From Sporosarcina sp. PTS2304 (GTDB lineage: Bacteria; Bacillota; Bacilli; Bacillales_A; Planococcaceae): a stretch of 64,000 nt of DNA. The position numbers and the translations under genes are program-made. Of this stretch, positions 1 to 9,261 are shown one piece after another; within the stretch, counting starts at the first letter, position 1, and each line of letters begins with the position of its first letter. The notes beneath the pieces were generated by a model that was given only the letters and a program-made list of their open reading frames with translations, ran no database searches and was not told the origin of the DNA. The stretch covers positions 2,079,001-2,143,000 of the forward strand of contig NZ_CP031230.1 of the NCBI RefSeq assembly GCF_003351785.1, written 5' to 3'.

Positions 1-1
1 A

Positions 2-202
2 GGAAAAGGACGGGCAATGAAGTCAGCAGGTGTAAAAGAAGTTTATATTAAACCTAAAAAAGGAACGTGGCTTACTCCTCCATTATCTATGGGGCATCGC
101 TATGCGTATGTCATTGCATCAGGAGACACACTAGAAGAAGCAAAAGCACTAGCGAAATCTGCTGCTCAACATATACAATTCCACCTCCAACTAAACGACT
201 GA
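2..202 (+). CDS. C-terminal end of an ATP-grasp-like protein (partial)
   Basis: The reading frame is open from base 2, so the gene starts outside the window and only the last 66 codons are seen. The tail (GHRYAYVIASGDTLEEAKA, then a helical segment) resembles the C-terminal lobe of ATP-grasp ligases of the carbamoyl-phosphate synthase or biotin carboxylase type, where a strand reading VIA-G-TL-EA precedes the last helix. No catalytic part is visible, so the family is a guess from this tail alone. Confidence 0.4.
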   Translation, partial: GKGRAMKSAGVKEVYIKPKKGTWLTPPLSMGHRYAYVIASGDTLEEAKALAKSAAQHIQFHLQLND

Positions 203-386
203 CGAGTGGAATGTATGAAGTTACGCTGACTTGGATTGTCCTGCGACTTGCTTAGACGATACGATTTCTGAAAGGAGAATCCTAACGTCTACACTACCTC
301 TACACCTACTCGTCAGAAGCATCTCATTTTCTGTACACTTCTTTAGACATTTTGCATATGTTAAGTAGACAAAGAACACGAAAGGA

Positions 387-932
387 TTGAGTATCATTAC
401 TTATTATCCCTACTTTCTGAATGCGTGCTATTATGTACCGTTTTATAGCATGAATTTTTTTCCGACACCGGTACAACTTCCACCAACACGTATGGATGAT
501 GTCTATAATACGAAGAATATCACTGATTTTGGTGCAACCCCACTTGTACTGAATATAGAAAAAGCGACAAAGCAAAACAACACCTTCCGTACGGTTCTCT
601 GGACGGGAGAAAATTTACAATTAACTTTGATGAATATTAAACCTGGAGAGGAGATTGGATTAGAACTTCATTCTGATGTAGATCAGTTTATCCGATTAGA
701 AAGCGGTCAAGGCTTAGTTCAGATGGGGGACACGAGAGAACGATTAGACTTTTTCAGAGTTGTTGAAGCAGGTGATAGTATCATCATACCTGCTGGAAAA
801 TGGCATAATCTTAAAAATATAGGTAATGAATCTATTACACTATATTCTATCTATGCACCACCTGAACATCCTTTTGGTACAGTACATGCAACAAAAGCAA
901 TTGCGGATGCTGCTGAACATTACAAGAAATAG
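387..932 (+). CDS. Cupin-domain protein
   Basis: A single conserved beta-barrel cupin domain occupies roughly residues 65-160. The metal-binding-type residues are visible as GLELHSDVDQFI near the first cupin motif and PAGKWHNLKNIG near the second. The end reads APPEHPFGTVH. The first 35 codons are tyrosine- and proline-rich and look unlike the rest. The TTG at 387 lies directly against an AAAGGA, which is poor spacing. The cupin family usually begins near the residues encoded at about 492, so the start is uncertain. Cupins of this type bind a small ligand or metal; no substrate can be read from sequence. Confidence 0.7.
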   Translation: MSIITYYPYFLNACYYVPFYSMNFFPTPVQLPPTRMDDVYNTKNITDFGATPLVLNIEKATKQNNTFRTVLWTGENLQLTLMNIKPGEEIGLELHSDVDQFIRLESGQGLVQMGDTRERLDFFRVVEAGDSIIIPAGKWHNLKNIGNESITLYSIYAPPEHPFGTVHATKAIADAAEHYKK

Positions 933-961
933 ATCTAGCTACATCTGTTCATTACCCAGGT

Positions 962-1700
962 GATATAGTCATTCATTTAAAAGCGAGGTAGGCGATTGGA
1001 TGGATTGACGCTGACTTGAGGAGTTTTGCGGCTTGCGCTTCCAGACGATACGCTTTCCGGAGGGGGCGCGGTGGACCGTCAAGCTCTGCGAGTTACACCT
1101 GTCAGTGCAAAAATGTGCTCCTTCTCGCTGCGCTTCACTCGCAAAAGCCGTCCTCCGCTACGGCTTTCCCTGAACCTCCCGGAGTCGATCGTCTTCCAGC
1201 TTCAGCCGTACTTTGTGTAGGCAAAACAGTCAAATACCTCTTTGTAGGTAGTGAAAACCAAGTAGACTTGTCTAATACAATGCGACCGCTTTTGAAGTTA
1301 GATAGCAGTGAAGTATTATCTGCTACTATGACTTCTTCGATGAACTGAGTGGAAAAAGAAATGACTCTATATGTATTCAATCAGGCAATCCAAAGCTTCA
1401 CCCACACTGTTCAGAAAGCGGAACTTACCACACTCTATTTCTGGACGAACACAAACTGACTTGCAGACACAAACTCAAGGATTCTCCCGGAAGAACCGGC
1501 GACTCCTGGAGGATCAGCGCGTCAGGCGTAATCGCCAACGCACTTCTGGCGAGTCCGCCGCGTCCCCTCAGGAAAGCGTCCGGTTTCTCTCGGGAGAATC
1601 CTCATACGTACACTCATTTTCTACACGGCAAAGGAGAAGTCACTTATCCCACTCTAAATTCTGGACGAACACCATCTGACTTACGGACACATACTTCAGA
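962..1700 (+). repeat. Dispersed structured repeat array, copy 1
   Basis: This 739-bp stretch between two convergent genes contains no convincing gene. It carries a B unit (1029-1208) whose ends CGGCTTGCGCTTCCAGACGAT and the reverse complement of ATCGTCTTCCAGCTTCAGCCG pair imperfectly. A shared spacer follows, then an A unit (1479-1601) that begins GGATTCTCCCGG and ends CGGGAGAATCC. Both units fold into long imperfect hairpins. Closely similar sequence occurs at 8605-9235 (opposite orientation) and 58621-59757 (same orientation). Open frames within it are not conserved between copies. Confidence 0.85.
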
Positions 1701-1727
1701 CAGCCTCAGCGGTATATACATATCCTG

Positions 1728-3773
1728 TTACGTGAAATCACGTGCGATCTTCTCTTCCCATTTCTTATGGAAAACTTCTTGATCCCCTTCCCACGCTTTC
1801 AATTCATTATAAAGATAGTAATTTGTTTCGTCGGCTGACATAATACTTTTGGTTTCTAAGTATGTTTGCCACTCGTCTTTGCCAACACTTAATGTCCAGT
1901 CACACTCTACACGAGCGCTTAATGGATCATTTTCTCTTATTGTATAGACGTTGCGGTTCGTGCTGCCATATTCCAGTCCATTCGTATGCAACTTGCGCTT
2001 TCCTTCATCAGAAAAGTCATCGAGCGTCCAGACTCCTGTTGCTACATCATGCTTTATTTCACGCGTCCGCCCCGCCTCACGCATAATGTCTTTTTCTAGT
2101 ACCGGGGCAGTTTCCGCCTGCGCGAAAGGCTCCAGCGTATGATCGAATTCTTTAGAATCTCTCAGTGGCAAAACTAATGACGTTTGTTCCCCTGTATCGA
2201 TCGTGAACGTCACTGCTTCAGGAAACGGCCAAATATGCGGCCAGTAGTTTGGCGATACGGCTAATTGCCAGCGATGCCCTTTTTGTAATGTATGACCGAT
2301 CACGTTCATTTTCACTGTTATATCATATGCTTTCCCAGGCTCTAGATGACTTGGCTGCTCATCACTGTCGCGGTGCGTGAGGTTCAATACCCCCCACGTC
2401 ACTCGTGTCGAAGAGCCATCCGGCGCTACGTCATTCAAACGAACGACTAAATGAGCTGACTTTTTATCGGAAGTAATGGTACAGCGGAATTCGGGCTCCC
2501 CTAAAATTGCTTGCTCTTCTTCTACAGGCACTCCATCGAAAACAACTGCCATGCCATTTTCAATCCGCTGATCTGCGGACAAATCCCCCGGTTGACCGAA
2601 TGGACAGAAAACTCCTGCATACAGCCCATGTTGCTGAACTGACGAGACAATTACTTCTTTACCTTCAGCACATTCACTTAAGTGTTTACCGTTCAAAAAT
2701 AATTGTTTTTCTTTAATGTTCTCAGGCGGCCATTGTTGTTCAGCTACCCAGTGTCCAGGGCGATACGAATAATCCGTTTGTGGCGGAACACTATCTTGCA
2801 TATAGACTCGTACCATCGGCTCGTCCATAATGCCGGTTTCTTCACCTTTTAACCAATGATCCCACCAACGAACAGCTTCTTGTAAAAATCCGATTTGCGG
2901 ACCAGGTACCGCCATTTCCGGATATTCATGCGCCCACGGACCAATTAAGCCTTTTCTAGGTCCTTTTAAACCAGTAAGTAGACGTGGAACGGCATTCGTA
3001 TAACCATCTGCCCAACCGCCAACCGCAAAGACAGGAATCGTAATATCCTCATAGTTTTCAATAACAGAACCGTGCTTCCAATAAGCATCATAGCGTTGAT
3101 GACGAACCCACTCTTCTACATAAGGTGGTGTGAGTTCCATACGCTCCAGCCAATTTTCTTTCCACGATTCCCCACGAACTTCTGGAAATTGTGGTCGTGC
3201 GTTGTACGCAAACATCGTACTCGCCCACCACAGCATATCCGAAGCAAGCATAGCTCCCCCTTTATAATGGACGTCATCTGCATACCGATCATCCGTTGAA
3301 CATAATGTAATGACCGCTTGTAATGCTGGATGCTGACGGGCCGCGATTTGCAGACCATTAAAGCCTCCCCATGATTTACCGATCATCCCGACTTTGCCCG
3401 TTGACCACGTTTGTTTCGTAATCCAATCTAATACTTCTAACGCATCATCTTGTTCTTGTTTCAAATATTCGTCATATAAAATACCGTCCGAATCTCCTGT
3501 ACCGCGAATATCCACTCGAATACTCGCATAGCCATGACCAGCAAAATAAGGGTGGCGGAGCGAATCCCGCAATGCCGTAAATTCGTTTTTACGATACGGC
3601 AAGTATTCCAGAACTGCGGGTACAGGAGCAGTTTCCGCATCTTTCGGCAACCAAATATGCGCTGCTAATTGTGTCCCATCTGATAAAGGAATCATCACGT
3701 TCGATAACTCTTTCGTGGCGTGTGGGAATGTAGTACGTATTGTGCGATTCGTTTCTCTTACGTTAAATACCAT
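1728..3773 (-). CDS. CocE/NonD-family alpha/beta hydrolase
   Basis: A 681-residue hydrolase of the X-Pro dipeptidyl-peptidase (S15)/CocE type. The nucleophile elbow GKSWGGFNG (around residue 143) follows an N-terminal hydrolase core, and the jelly-roll-like C-terminal domain typical of this family occupies the last ~250 residues. Family members cleave esters, amides or acyl-dipeptides; the substrate here is unknown. The ATG at 3773 is chosen because GGAGG lies 8 nt upstream; a TTG at 3788 overlaps that RBS. It starts 15 bp after the BCCT transporter gene and is almost certainly cotranscribed with it, so it may process a compound the transporter brings in. Confidence 0.85.
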   Translation of the reverse strand: MVFNVRETNRTIRTTFPHATKELSNVMIPLSDGTQLAAHIWLPKDAETAPVPAVLEYLPYRKNEFTALRDSLRHPYFAGHGYASIRVDIRGTGDSDGILYDEYLKQEQDDALEVLDWITKQTWSTGKVGMIGKSWGGFNGLQIAARQHPALQAVITLCSTDDRYADDVHYKGGAMLASDMLWWASTMFAYNARPQFPEVRGESWKENWLERMELTPPYVEEWVRHQRYDAYWKHGSVIENYEDITIPVFAVGGWADGYTNAVPRLLTGLKGPRKGLIGPWAHEYPEMAVPGPQIGFLQEAVRWWDHWLKGEETGIMDEPMVRVYMQDSVPPQTDYSYRPGHWVAEQQWPPENIKEKQLFLNGKHLSECAEGKEVIVSSVQQHGLYAGVFCPFGQPGDLSADQRIENGMAVVFDGVPVEEEQAILGEPEFRCTITSDKKSAHLVVRLNDVAPDGSSTRVTWGVLNLTHRDSDEQPSHLEPGKAYDITVKMNVIGHTLQKGHRWQLAVSPNYWPHIWPFPEAVTFTIDTGEQTSLVLPLRDSKEFDHTLEPFAQAETAPVLEKDIMREAGRTREIKHDVATGVWTLDDFSDEGKRKLHTNGLEYGSTNRNVYTIRENDPLSARVECDWTLSVGKDEWQTYLETKSIMSADETNYYLYNELKAWEGDQEVFHKKWEEKIARDFT

Positions 3774-3788
3774 AGTGAATGCCTCCAA

Positions 3789-5303
3789 TTATTTGTTTAA
3801 GTTCACTCTAGGAAAATCTTCTCGTAACCATCTGATTAGCGAAACAAGAAGTAAAATGTAAATAATAAATATCGGTACCGCTACAACTACTGCTGACGTT
3901 TGTATGACACGAAGTCCCCCTACTAATAGTAAAGACAGAGACAGGATCGCCAATACAGCTCCCCAAACCATTCGATGCCAGCGTGCAGGGTCTTCACCTG
4001 GTTGTAGTTCTTTTGTAGCGATTGCTGCTAGAATATATGTCGCAGAGTCCATAGAAGTAGATAAGAACACTACCCCGACAATAACGAAAAACGGCAGTAT
4101 TAAAACATCCATCGGTAAAGTACGGAGAATTTCCACTACCGCAGCTGGTCCGCCTTGCTCTGTTACGATTTTTGCTAAATCCACAATTCCTTGCAGTTGC
4201 AAATTCATCGAGTAACCGCCGAAGACCATAAAGTACACCCAGCCCCCGATGGAACCCCACAATAACATATGTGTGATCAATTCACGTATCGTCCGACCTT
4301 TGGAAATCCTAGCGACGAATAGTCCCATGAACATGGCTGTTGCAGCGAACCAAGCCCAGTAAAACACTGTCCATCCTTGCGGGAACCCACCCTGCCCAAT
4401 CGGATCCGTATGGAAACTCATGAACGTGAAATTTTGTAGCATTAATCCAAAACTATTTGAAAAATACGTAAGGATAAATGATGTAGGACCTGCAATGAAT
4501 ACAAAAGCCGCTAGTGCGACTGCTAAATATATATTAAAGTCACTTAATCTTCTAATCCCTTTTTGTAATCCTAAGTAAGCACTTGCCGAATAAACTATCG
4601 TAATAAGCGTGACAATTACAGCGTCTAATCCTATAGATGGCTCAATTGATAAAATAGAGCCGACAACTGCAGATACCATCGGAACCCCAAGACCGAGTGA
4701 CGTTCCAAGTCCCCCTACCAAACTCCAAATAACAAGCACATCAATCAGCTTTGCAACCCATCCATCTGCATGTTTACCAAGCGCTCCACTTAAAGCAGTA
4801 CTGATTTTTAACGAAGGTCTTTTTCTCACAAAATAGGAGTAGGCAATGACAACGGTAGGAAAGGCATAAAGTGACCATGCCGAAATTCCCCAATGAAATA
4901 ATCCATATGTAAGTGACCACTCAGCTGCTTCTTGTGTACCAGGCTCTATTCCAAATGGCGGTCCTGAAAAGTATGATATCGGTTCAATCATAGACCAGTA
5001 CATAATACTCGTTCCCATTCCAGCGGTAAATAGCATAGCGCCCCAACTGAAACTCGAAAACTCTGGTTTCCCTTCTCCTAACTTAATGTGCCCAAACTTA
5101 CTCCACGCAAGCCAAACTAAAAATATAAATAAACCGAACGTCAGAAACTGAAACGCCCAATCCATGCGAAACGTAATAAACGTCATGACGTTATCAAGTA
5201 CTGGCTCAGCACTTGTTCGATAGACCACGAGTAACACAGTAGCCAGTAGGATAAATCCGAGCGACGTCCAAAATACAAATGGATCTATTCTTTTCTTGTG
5301 CAT
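3789..5303 (-). CDS. BCCT-family transporter (betaine/carnitine/choline type)
   Basis: A 504-residue, roughly 12-helix membrane protein with BCCT hallmarks: MGTSIMYWSMIEP (third helix region), GLFHWGISAWSLYAF, LGLGVPMVSA, and a tryptophan-rich segment GGFPQGWTVFYWAWF. The family imports trimethylammonium compounds such as glycine betaine, choline or carnitine, usually coupled to sodium or protons. A strong AAGGAGG precedes the ATG. It leads an operon with the downstream CocE-type hydrolase. A cre-like palindrome and a second palindrome lie in the promoter region, and a TetR-family gene is divergent, so both carbon-catabolite and local repression are likely. The exact substrate cannot be assigned. 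Confidence 0.9.
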   Translation of the reverse strand: MHKKRIDPFVFWTSLGFILLATVLLVVYRTSAEPVLDNVMTFITFRMDWAFQFLTFGLFIFLVWLAWSKFGHIKLGEGKPEFSSFSWGAMLFTAGMGTSIMYWSMIEPISYFSGPPFGIEPGTQEAAEWSLTYGLFHWGISAWSLYAFPTVVIAYSYFVRKRPSLKISTALSGALGKHADGWVAKLIDVLVIWSLVGGLGTSLGLGVPMVSAVVGSILSIEPSIGLDAVIVTLITIVYSASAYLGLQKGIRRLSDFNIYLAVALAAFVFIAGPTSFILTYFSNSFGLMLQNFTFMSFHTDPIGQGGFPQGWTVFYWAWFAATAMFMGLFVARISKGRTIRELITHMLLWGSIGGWVYFMVFGGYSMNLQLQGIVDLAKIVTEQGGPAAVVEILRTLPMDVLILPFFVIVGVVFLSTSMDSATYILAAIATKELQPGEDPARWHRMVWGAVLAILSLSLLLVGGLRVIQTSAVVVAVPIFIIYILLLVSLIRWLREDFPRVNLNK

Positions 5304-5330
5304 CCTTTTTCCTCCTTAACACGCATTAAT

Positions 5331-5344
5331 TGATAGCGCTTTCA
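5331..5344 (-). promoter_or_regulatory. Probable cre (CcpA) operator
   Basis: TGATAGCGCTTTCA matches the catabolite-responsive element consensus TGWAANCGNTNWCA with one mismatch and sits in a larger palindrome, AATTGATAGCGCTTTCAATT. It lies about 28 bp upstream of the BCCT start codon, a position from which CcpA would block transcription. Confidence 0.6.
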
Positions 5345-5414
5345 ATTGATGTATTCTACTTACATATGAATAATTTACCGGAGAAGAAAAGTTGTAAATA
5401 TCTTTCCAATAAAT

Positions 5415-5430
5415 TATAATCATGATTATA
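5415..5430. promoter_or_regulatory. 16-bp perfect palindrome, candidate TetR operator
   Basis: TATAATCATGATTATA is a perfect palindrome lying between the divergent BCCT and TetR genes. TetR-family dimers bind such palindromes, and self-regulation from the shared intergenic region is the common arrangement. Assigning this site to the neighbouring regulator is inference; AT-rich palindromes can also arise by chance. Confidence 0.4.
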
Positions 5431-5542
5431 TTATGAACAGGTTTATGTTAACAAAATATATCGAGAAATACAAGTATAGTGTATACAGAAAAATACTGAT
5501 AAAATTGATGCACTGAATAAATAAAGAAGGGAGCGTTATTCA

Positions 5543-6196
5543 TTGGATAAGAAGACAATTCAGAAAAGCAGAATGTGGAAGTATTTCATAGAAGCTACAA
5601 CAGAAATTATTGAGCAAGAAGGTTCCAAAGCAGTTACTATTCGTAAAGTAGCTGATAGGGCCGGCTATAATAGCGCGACCATTTACAATTATTTTGATGA
5701 GTTTTCACATTTACTCTTTTTCGCATCCATGCGATTATTGGAAGAATATATTACTGAAGTAACGAGACGAATGAATGGAGTAGACCAAGCGTTAGAGCAA
5801 TATATCATCGCTTGGGAGTGCTTCTGTGAATACTCTTTCCAGAAGCCAGATATTTTTCACTCTGTCTTCATTCGGGACCTAGGGGAAAATCCTGATCATT
5901 TATTAGAAAAGTATTACGAGTTTTATCCATCAGATCTTGTAGACGTTCCTGAAGAAATTCAAATGAGCTTACTTGAGCAAAACGTAGTAAAACGCGGTCA
6001 CCCTCTTTTGAAAAAAGCGGTGGAGCAAGGCAGTCTAGACAGTGAAAAAATAAATTCGCTTAACGAAGTAACTATTTTGATATGGCAAGGTATGCTCACA
6101 AGCTTCTTGAACAACCGGATTGATATGACAGCAGATGAGGCCGCGAATCGGACGATCACTTACGTAAAAGAAATCGTTGAACGGACAAGGTCTTAA
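5543..6196 (+). CDS. TetR/AcrR-family transcriptional regulator
   Basis: A 217-residue protein with an N-terminal TetR helix-turn-helix at residues ~25-55 (VTIRKVADRAGYNSATIYNYF, with the usual S/A-T-IYNYF recognition end) followed by an all-helical ligand-binding domain. The TTG start at 5543 has AAGGGAG 9 nt upstream. It is divergent from the BCCT-hydrolase operon, which it probably controls; the palindrome at 5415-5430 is a candidate operator. Such repressors are usually released by a small molecule related to the target pathway; the ligand is unknown. Confidence 0.85.
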   Translation: MDKKTIQKSRMWKYFIEATTEIIEQEGSKAVTIRKVADRAGYNSATIYNYFDEFSHLLFFASMRLLEEYITEVTRRMNGVDQALEQYIIAWECFCEYSFQKPDIFHSVFIRDLGENPDHLLEKYYEFYPSDLVDVPEEIQMSLLEQNVVKRGHPLLKKAVEQGSLDSEKINSLNEVTILIWQGMLTSFLNNRIDMTADEAANRTITYVKEIVERTRS

Positions 6197-6272
6197 ATCG
6201 AAGCAGAGCCGTTATAAAAACAAGCGAGGATCTTTTCTAACTATAGAAACAGAAAAGCACAAACGCCACAAT

Positions 6273-6316
6273 ACCCTACCACATGCGGATCATTCTTCGT
6301 CTAGCAGTAGGGTTTT
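6273..6316 (+). terminator. Intrinsic terminator after the TetR gene
   Basis: ACCCTAC (6273-6279) and GTAGGGT (6307-6313) form a stem with a long loop, followed by TTTTCT on the plus strand. Confidence 0.55.
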
Positions 6317-6355
6317 CTAATTTTCATATCGCAACAGATAGGATTCTGCCAATCA

Positions 6356-7246
6356 CTAGTCCTTCAGTCGATCTAGTACCGCGATTTGCTTTCTAGAGAA
6401 GTTACCATCTAACGAATTCCACACGCTACCTTCAAGAAAACATAAAATTTTCGGATAAATAATAGTATTCGGATAGTCATCAACCGTACCACCTTCAACG
6501 GTAGGTAATTCATTAAACCATAGATGACCTTTGTCTGGAATTTCAGATGTAATGACTTGGATCTTTGCTTTTTTCAAATGTTCATAAAAAACGATGGATT
6601 GATTCGGGTTGATGATCGGATCAGTTTTTCCCCAAATCAAGTAATAGTCTGTATCGAAAATAGGATTCGCGATGGCCTCTTCTACATGAGAAATAGGAGA
6701 GGCTTTGTCAAACGCTTCCACGTTCCCTTCATATGGAATGCCTAAAAATTGTTCAAACATATTCGTTGTAGTGGCATACTTTTCCTCTCTACATTCCGCA
6801 CTCAGATCAAATATTCCGTAGACGGCGACAACTGCACATATTCTGTAGCTGAAAGGCTGGCGGGTCAATGAAAACATTGTAGCTAAGTAGGCACCGGCAG
6901 AGTCTCCTATTATTCCTATTCTCAAAGGATCCAGTCCTCTTTCATTCGCATGTAATACTATCCAATTCATCGCTTGTCCTACATCTTCTAAAGCACCCGG
7001 GTAAGTTGCAGACGCAGGTGTAGAAAGCCGGTAATTGATAGCCATCACAAAATAACCGTCCGTTGCTAATTTACTGCCTACACTTCTGTACATTTCTTTA
7101 GAGCCTGACTGGAATGCACCGCCATGTATTAGCACGACAACAGGGAGCTCCCTGTCATGTGATTGTGGATAGTATAGATCTGCTGTGACATATTCGCCTA
7201 CTGCTTCTCCGTATACGATATTCTTTTCAATTGTAATATTTCTCAT
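6356..7246 (-). CDS. Alpha/beta hydrolase (carboxylesterase-like)
   Basis: A 296-residue esterase/lipase-type hydrolase. It has the oxyanion-hole motif HGGAF (residue ~46), the nucleophile motif GDSAGA, a later acidic residue in the YYLIWGKTDPI segment, and a final PDKGHLWF providing the histidine of the triad. HGG plus GDSAG places it in the hormone-sensitive-lipase/BD-FAE group. The ATG at 7246 is preferred because GGGAAG lies about 9 nt upstream; in-frame starts at 7255 and 7276 are possible. It lies 81 bp downstream of the aminotransferase on the same strand. Substrate unknown. Confidence 0.8.
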   Translation of the reverse strand: MRNITIEKNIVYGEAVGEYVTADLYYPQSHDRELPVVVLIHGGAFQSGSKEMYRSVGSKLATDGYFVMAINYRLSTPASATYPGALEDVGQAMNWIVLHANERGLDPLRIGIIGDSAGAYLATMFSLTRQPFSYRICAVVAVYGIFDLSAECREEKYATTTNMFEQFLGIPYEGNVEAFDKASPISHVEEAIANPIFDTDYYLIWGKTDPIINPNQSIVFYEHLKKAKIQVITSEIPDKGHLWFNELPTVEGGTVDDYPNTIIYPKILCFLEGSVWNSLDGNFSRKQIAVLDRLKD

Positions 7247-7327
7247 GAAACTCATCTTCCCTTCGCATGGAATCACTATTCATTTAAAAATGCATGAAGA
7301 CATTTGTCTCCATGCACAACGATTGAA

Positions 7328-8491
7328 TTATTCAGTAGATGTATTTTTAAGAAACGCTTCTATACGGTGTAAAGCCTCTTCTAATGTCTCCATTGAATAC
7401 GCATAAGAAATTCGAATAAACCCTTCTCCATAAGAAGAAAATGCACTTCCCGGAACTACTGCCACTCTGCCTTCACGCAACAGAGCTTCACTGAAAGTAC
7501 TTGAATCCGGAAACGAAGATGGAATTTTAGGGAAAATATAAAATGCCCCTTTTGGCTTCTCTGTTTCAAGTCCTATTTCATTTAATCTTCTATAAACAAA
7601 ATCACGCCGTTTCATATATTCGATATTCATAGGCTCCGAGTCATTACGTCCATTTTTTAATGCAGCGATAGCCGCGTATTGACTAGTAATTGGCGCACAA
7701 ACGACATTGAATAAATGAACTTTTTCCATCTGCTTAGATAGAAATGCAGGAGCTAGTGTATATCCGATTCTCCAACCTGTCATAGAATGTGATTTGGACA
7801 ACCCTTGAATTAAAATCGTTTTGTCACGCATTCCTTCCATTGAAGCGATAGAGACATGCGTTCCATCAAATGTATTCTCACTATATATTTCATCAGAAAG
7901 AACAAATAAATTTTGATCTTTAAGCCACTCTGTCAAATTTCTCACTTCTTCTCCTGACAAAACAGCCCCCGTCGGATTGGAAGGATAATTAAATAAAATG
8001 GCTTTCGTTTTAGCGTTTACCGCTTTCTTCAATTGTTCAAGCGTTGGTTTAAAGCCGTTTTCTGACGTATCAATGAGTACTGGAACACCGCCACTTAACG
8101 TAATCAATGGAACGTATCCAGGATAAGCCGGCGCAAAAACAATGACTTCGTCGCCTTCTTCTAAAATTGTTCTAAACGCAATATCCAATGCTTCACTTGC
8201 TCCATTTGTAATAATGATTTCATCTTCCGCTCGGTAGTGTACATCGTATCGATCCGCAAAAAATGATTGCACTTCCTGTCGTAACGATAATAATCCTGTG
8301 TTAACCGAGTAACCGGTATGATTTGCTCGTAAGGAATCAATAGCCGCCTCTTTAATATGATCAGGAGTAGAAAAGTCTGGCTCTCCTACTGTTAAATTAA
8401 TAGCATCTGGAAAATTAACTAATTGATTATACACTTTCCTAATTCCTGAAGGTTCAATTTCTAATACTCTTGGATTTAATGTAGTGCCCAT
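7328..8491 (-). CDS. PLP-dependent aminotransferase, class I/II
   Basis: A 387-residue fold-type I aminotransferase. The PLP-binding lysine lies in GLSKSHSMTGWRIGY, the substrate-carboxylate arginine in the C-terminal GEGFIRISYA, and NYPSNPTGAV and SDEIYS are the other cofactor-contact motifs. It most resembles the aspartate/aromatic aminotransferase PatA group of Bacillales. The ATG at 8491 is chosen because GAAAGGT lies just upstream and homologous proteins begin near this point; the frame extends to 8551. Which amino acid it uses cannot be settled from sequence. Confidence 0.85.
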   Translation of the reverse strand: MGTTLNPRVLEIEPSGIRKVYNQLVNFPDAINLTVGEPDFSTPDHIKEAAIDSLRANHTGYSVNTGLLSLRQEVQSFFADRYDVHYRAEDEIIITNGASEALDIAFRTILEEGDEVIVFAPAYPGYVPLITLSGGVPVLIDTSENGFKPTLEQLKKAVNAKTKAILFNYPSNPTGAVLSGEEVRNLTEWLKDQNLFVLSDEIYSENTFDGTHVSIASMEGMRDKTILIQGLSKSHSMTGWRIGYTLAPAFLSKQMEKVHLFNVVCAPITSQYAAIAALKNGRNDSEPMNIEYMKRRDFVYRRLNEIGLETEKPKGAFYIFPKIPSSFPDSSTFSEALLREGRVAVVPGSAFSSYGEGFIRISYAYSMETLEEALHRIEAFLKNTSTE

Positions 8492-8567
8492 AGTTGTATC
8501 GACCTTTCTTGTTTGTATAATATGTGCGTTTTCAAGAAGTTTTTTATACATTGTTTCAAATTTGTTA

Positions 8568-8602
8568 CCTATCCAAAGAAAAAACAGTTCTTTGGATAGG
8601 TG
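8568..8602. repeat. Perfect 14-bp inverted repeat upstream of the aminotransferase gene
   Basis: ACCTATCCAAAGAA (8568-8581) and TTCTTTGGATAGGT (8589-8602) are perfect complements around a 7-nt spacer. There is no clear T-run on either side. It lies about 80 bp upstream of the chosen aminotransferase start and marks the boundary with the dispersed repeat array. Confidence 0.7.
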
Positions 8603-8604
8603 GT

Positions 8605-9235
8605 GCTTTTGACAAGTGTTTTTAGAGTAAGTGTACGTGACTCTTCCTGTGCAGTGCAGAAAAATTGTGTACGTGTTAGGATTCTCCCTACAGAACCGGA
8701 CGCTTTCCTGAGGGGACGCGCCGGACTCGCCAGAAGTGCGTTGGCGATTACGCCTGTCGCACTGATCCTCCAGGAGTCGCCGGTTCTTCCGGGAGAATCC
8801 TTGAGTTTGTGTCGGGAAGTCAGTTTGTGTTCGTCCAGAAATAGAGTATGGTAAGCTCTACTTCCTGAACAGTGTGGGTGAAGCTTTGGATTGCCTGATT
8901 GAATACATATAGAGTCATTGCTTTTTCCACTCAGTTCATCGAAATAGTCATAGTAGCTGATGTTGGTCTTTCACCACATACAAAGAGTGATCAAACTGTC
9001 TTACATACACAAAGTATGGCTTGCGCTTACAGACGATCGACTCCGGGAGGATCAGGGAAAGCCGTTGCGAAGGACGGCTTTTGCACTTGACAGGCGTAAC
9101 CCACAACGCACTTTTGCAGGGTCTCCGGTAATCGTCCTGTCTAGAAGCGCAAGACACAAGACACTCCAAGTCAGCCTCTCTCCATCCAGTCGCTCAACTC
9201 ACTTTTATATGAATGAATTCTACATAGTATAGTCA
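8605..9235 (-). repeat. Dispersed structured repeat array, copy 2 (inverted)
   Basis: About 630 bp without a convincing gene, similar to the reverse complement of 962-1700. It holds an A unit (8679-8800, starting GGATTCTCCC and ending GGGAGAATCC), the conserved spacer with CTGAACAGTGTGGGTGAAGC, and a B unit (about 9018-9152). The small open frames inside are not maintained in the other copies, so I treat it as non-coding repeat DNA. Confidence 0.8.
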
Positions 9236-9261
9236 CTCAACAAATGTGACAGTTTTTTCTG

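Noticed and set aside
1016-1380. Several open frames of 60-110 codons on both strands in the repeat region
   Set aside because: They lie in dispersed repeat DNA, overlap on both strands, lack ribosome sites and are not preserved in the copies at 8605-9235 and 58621-59757.
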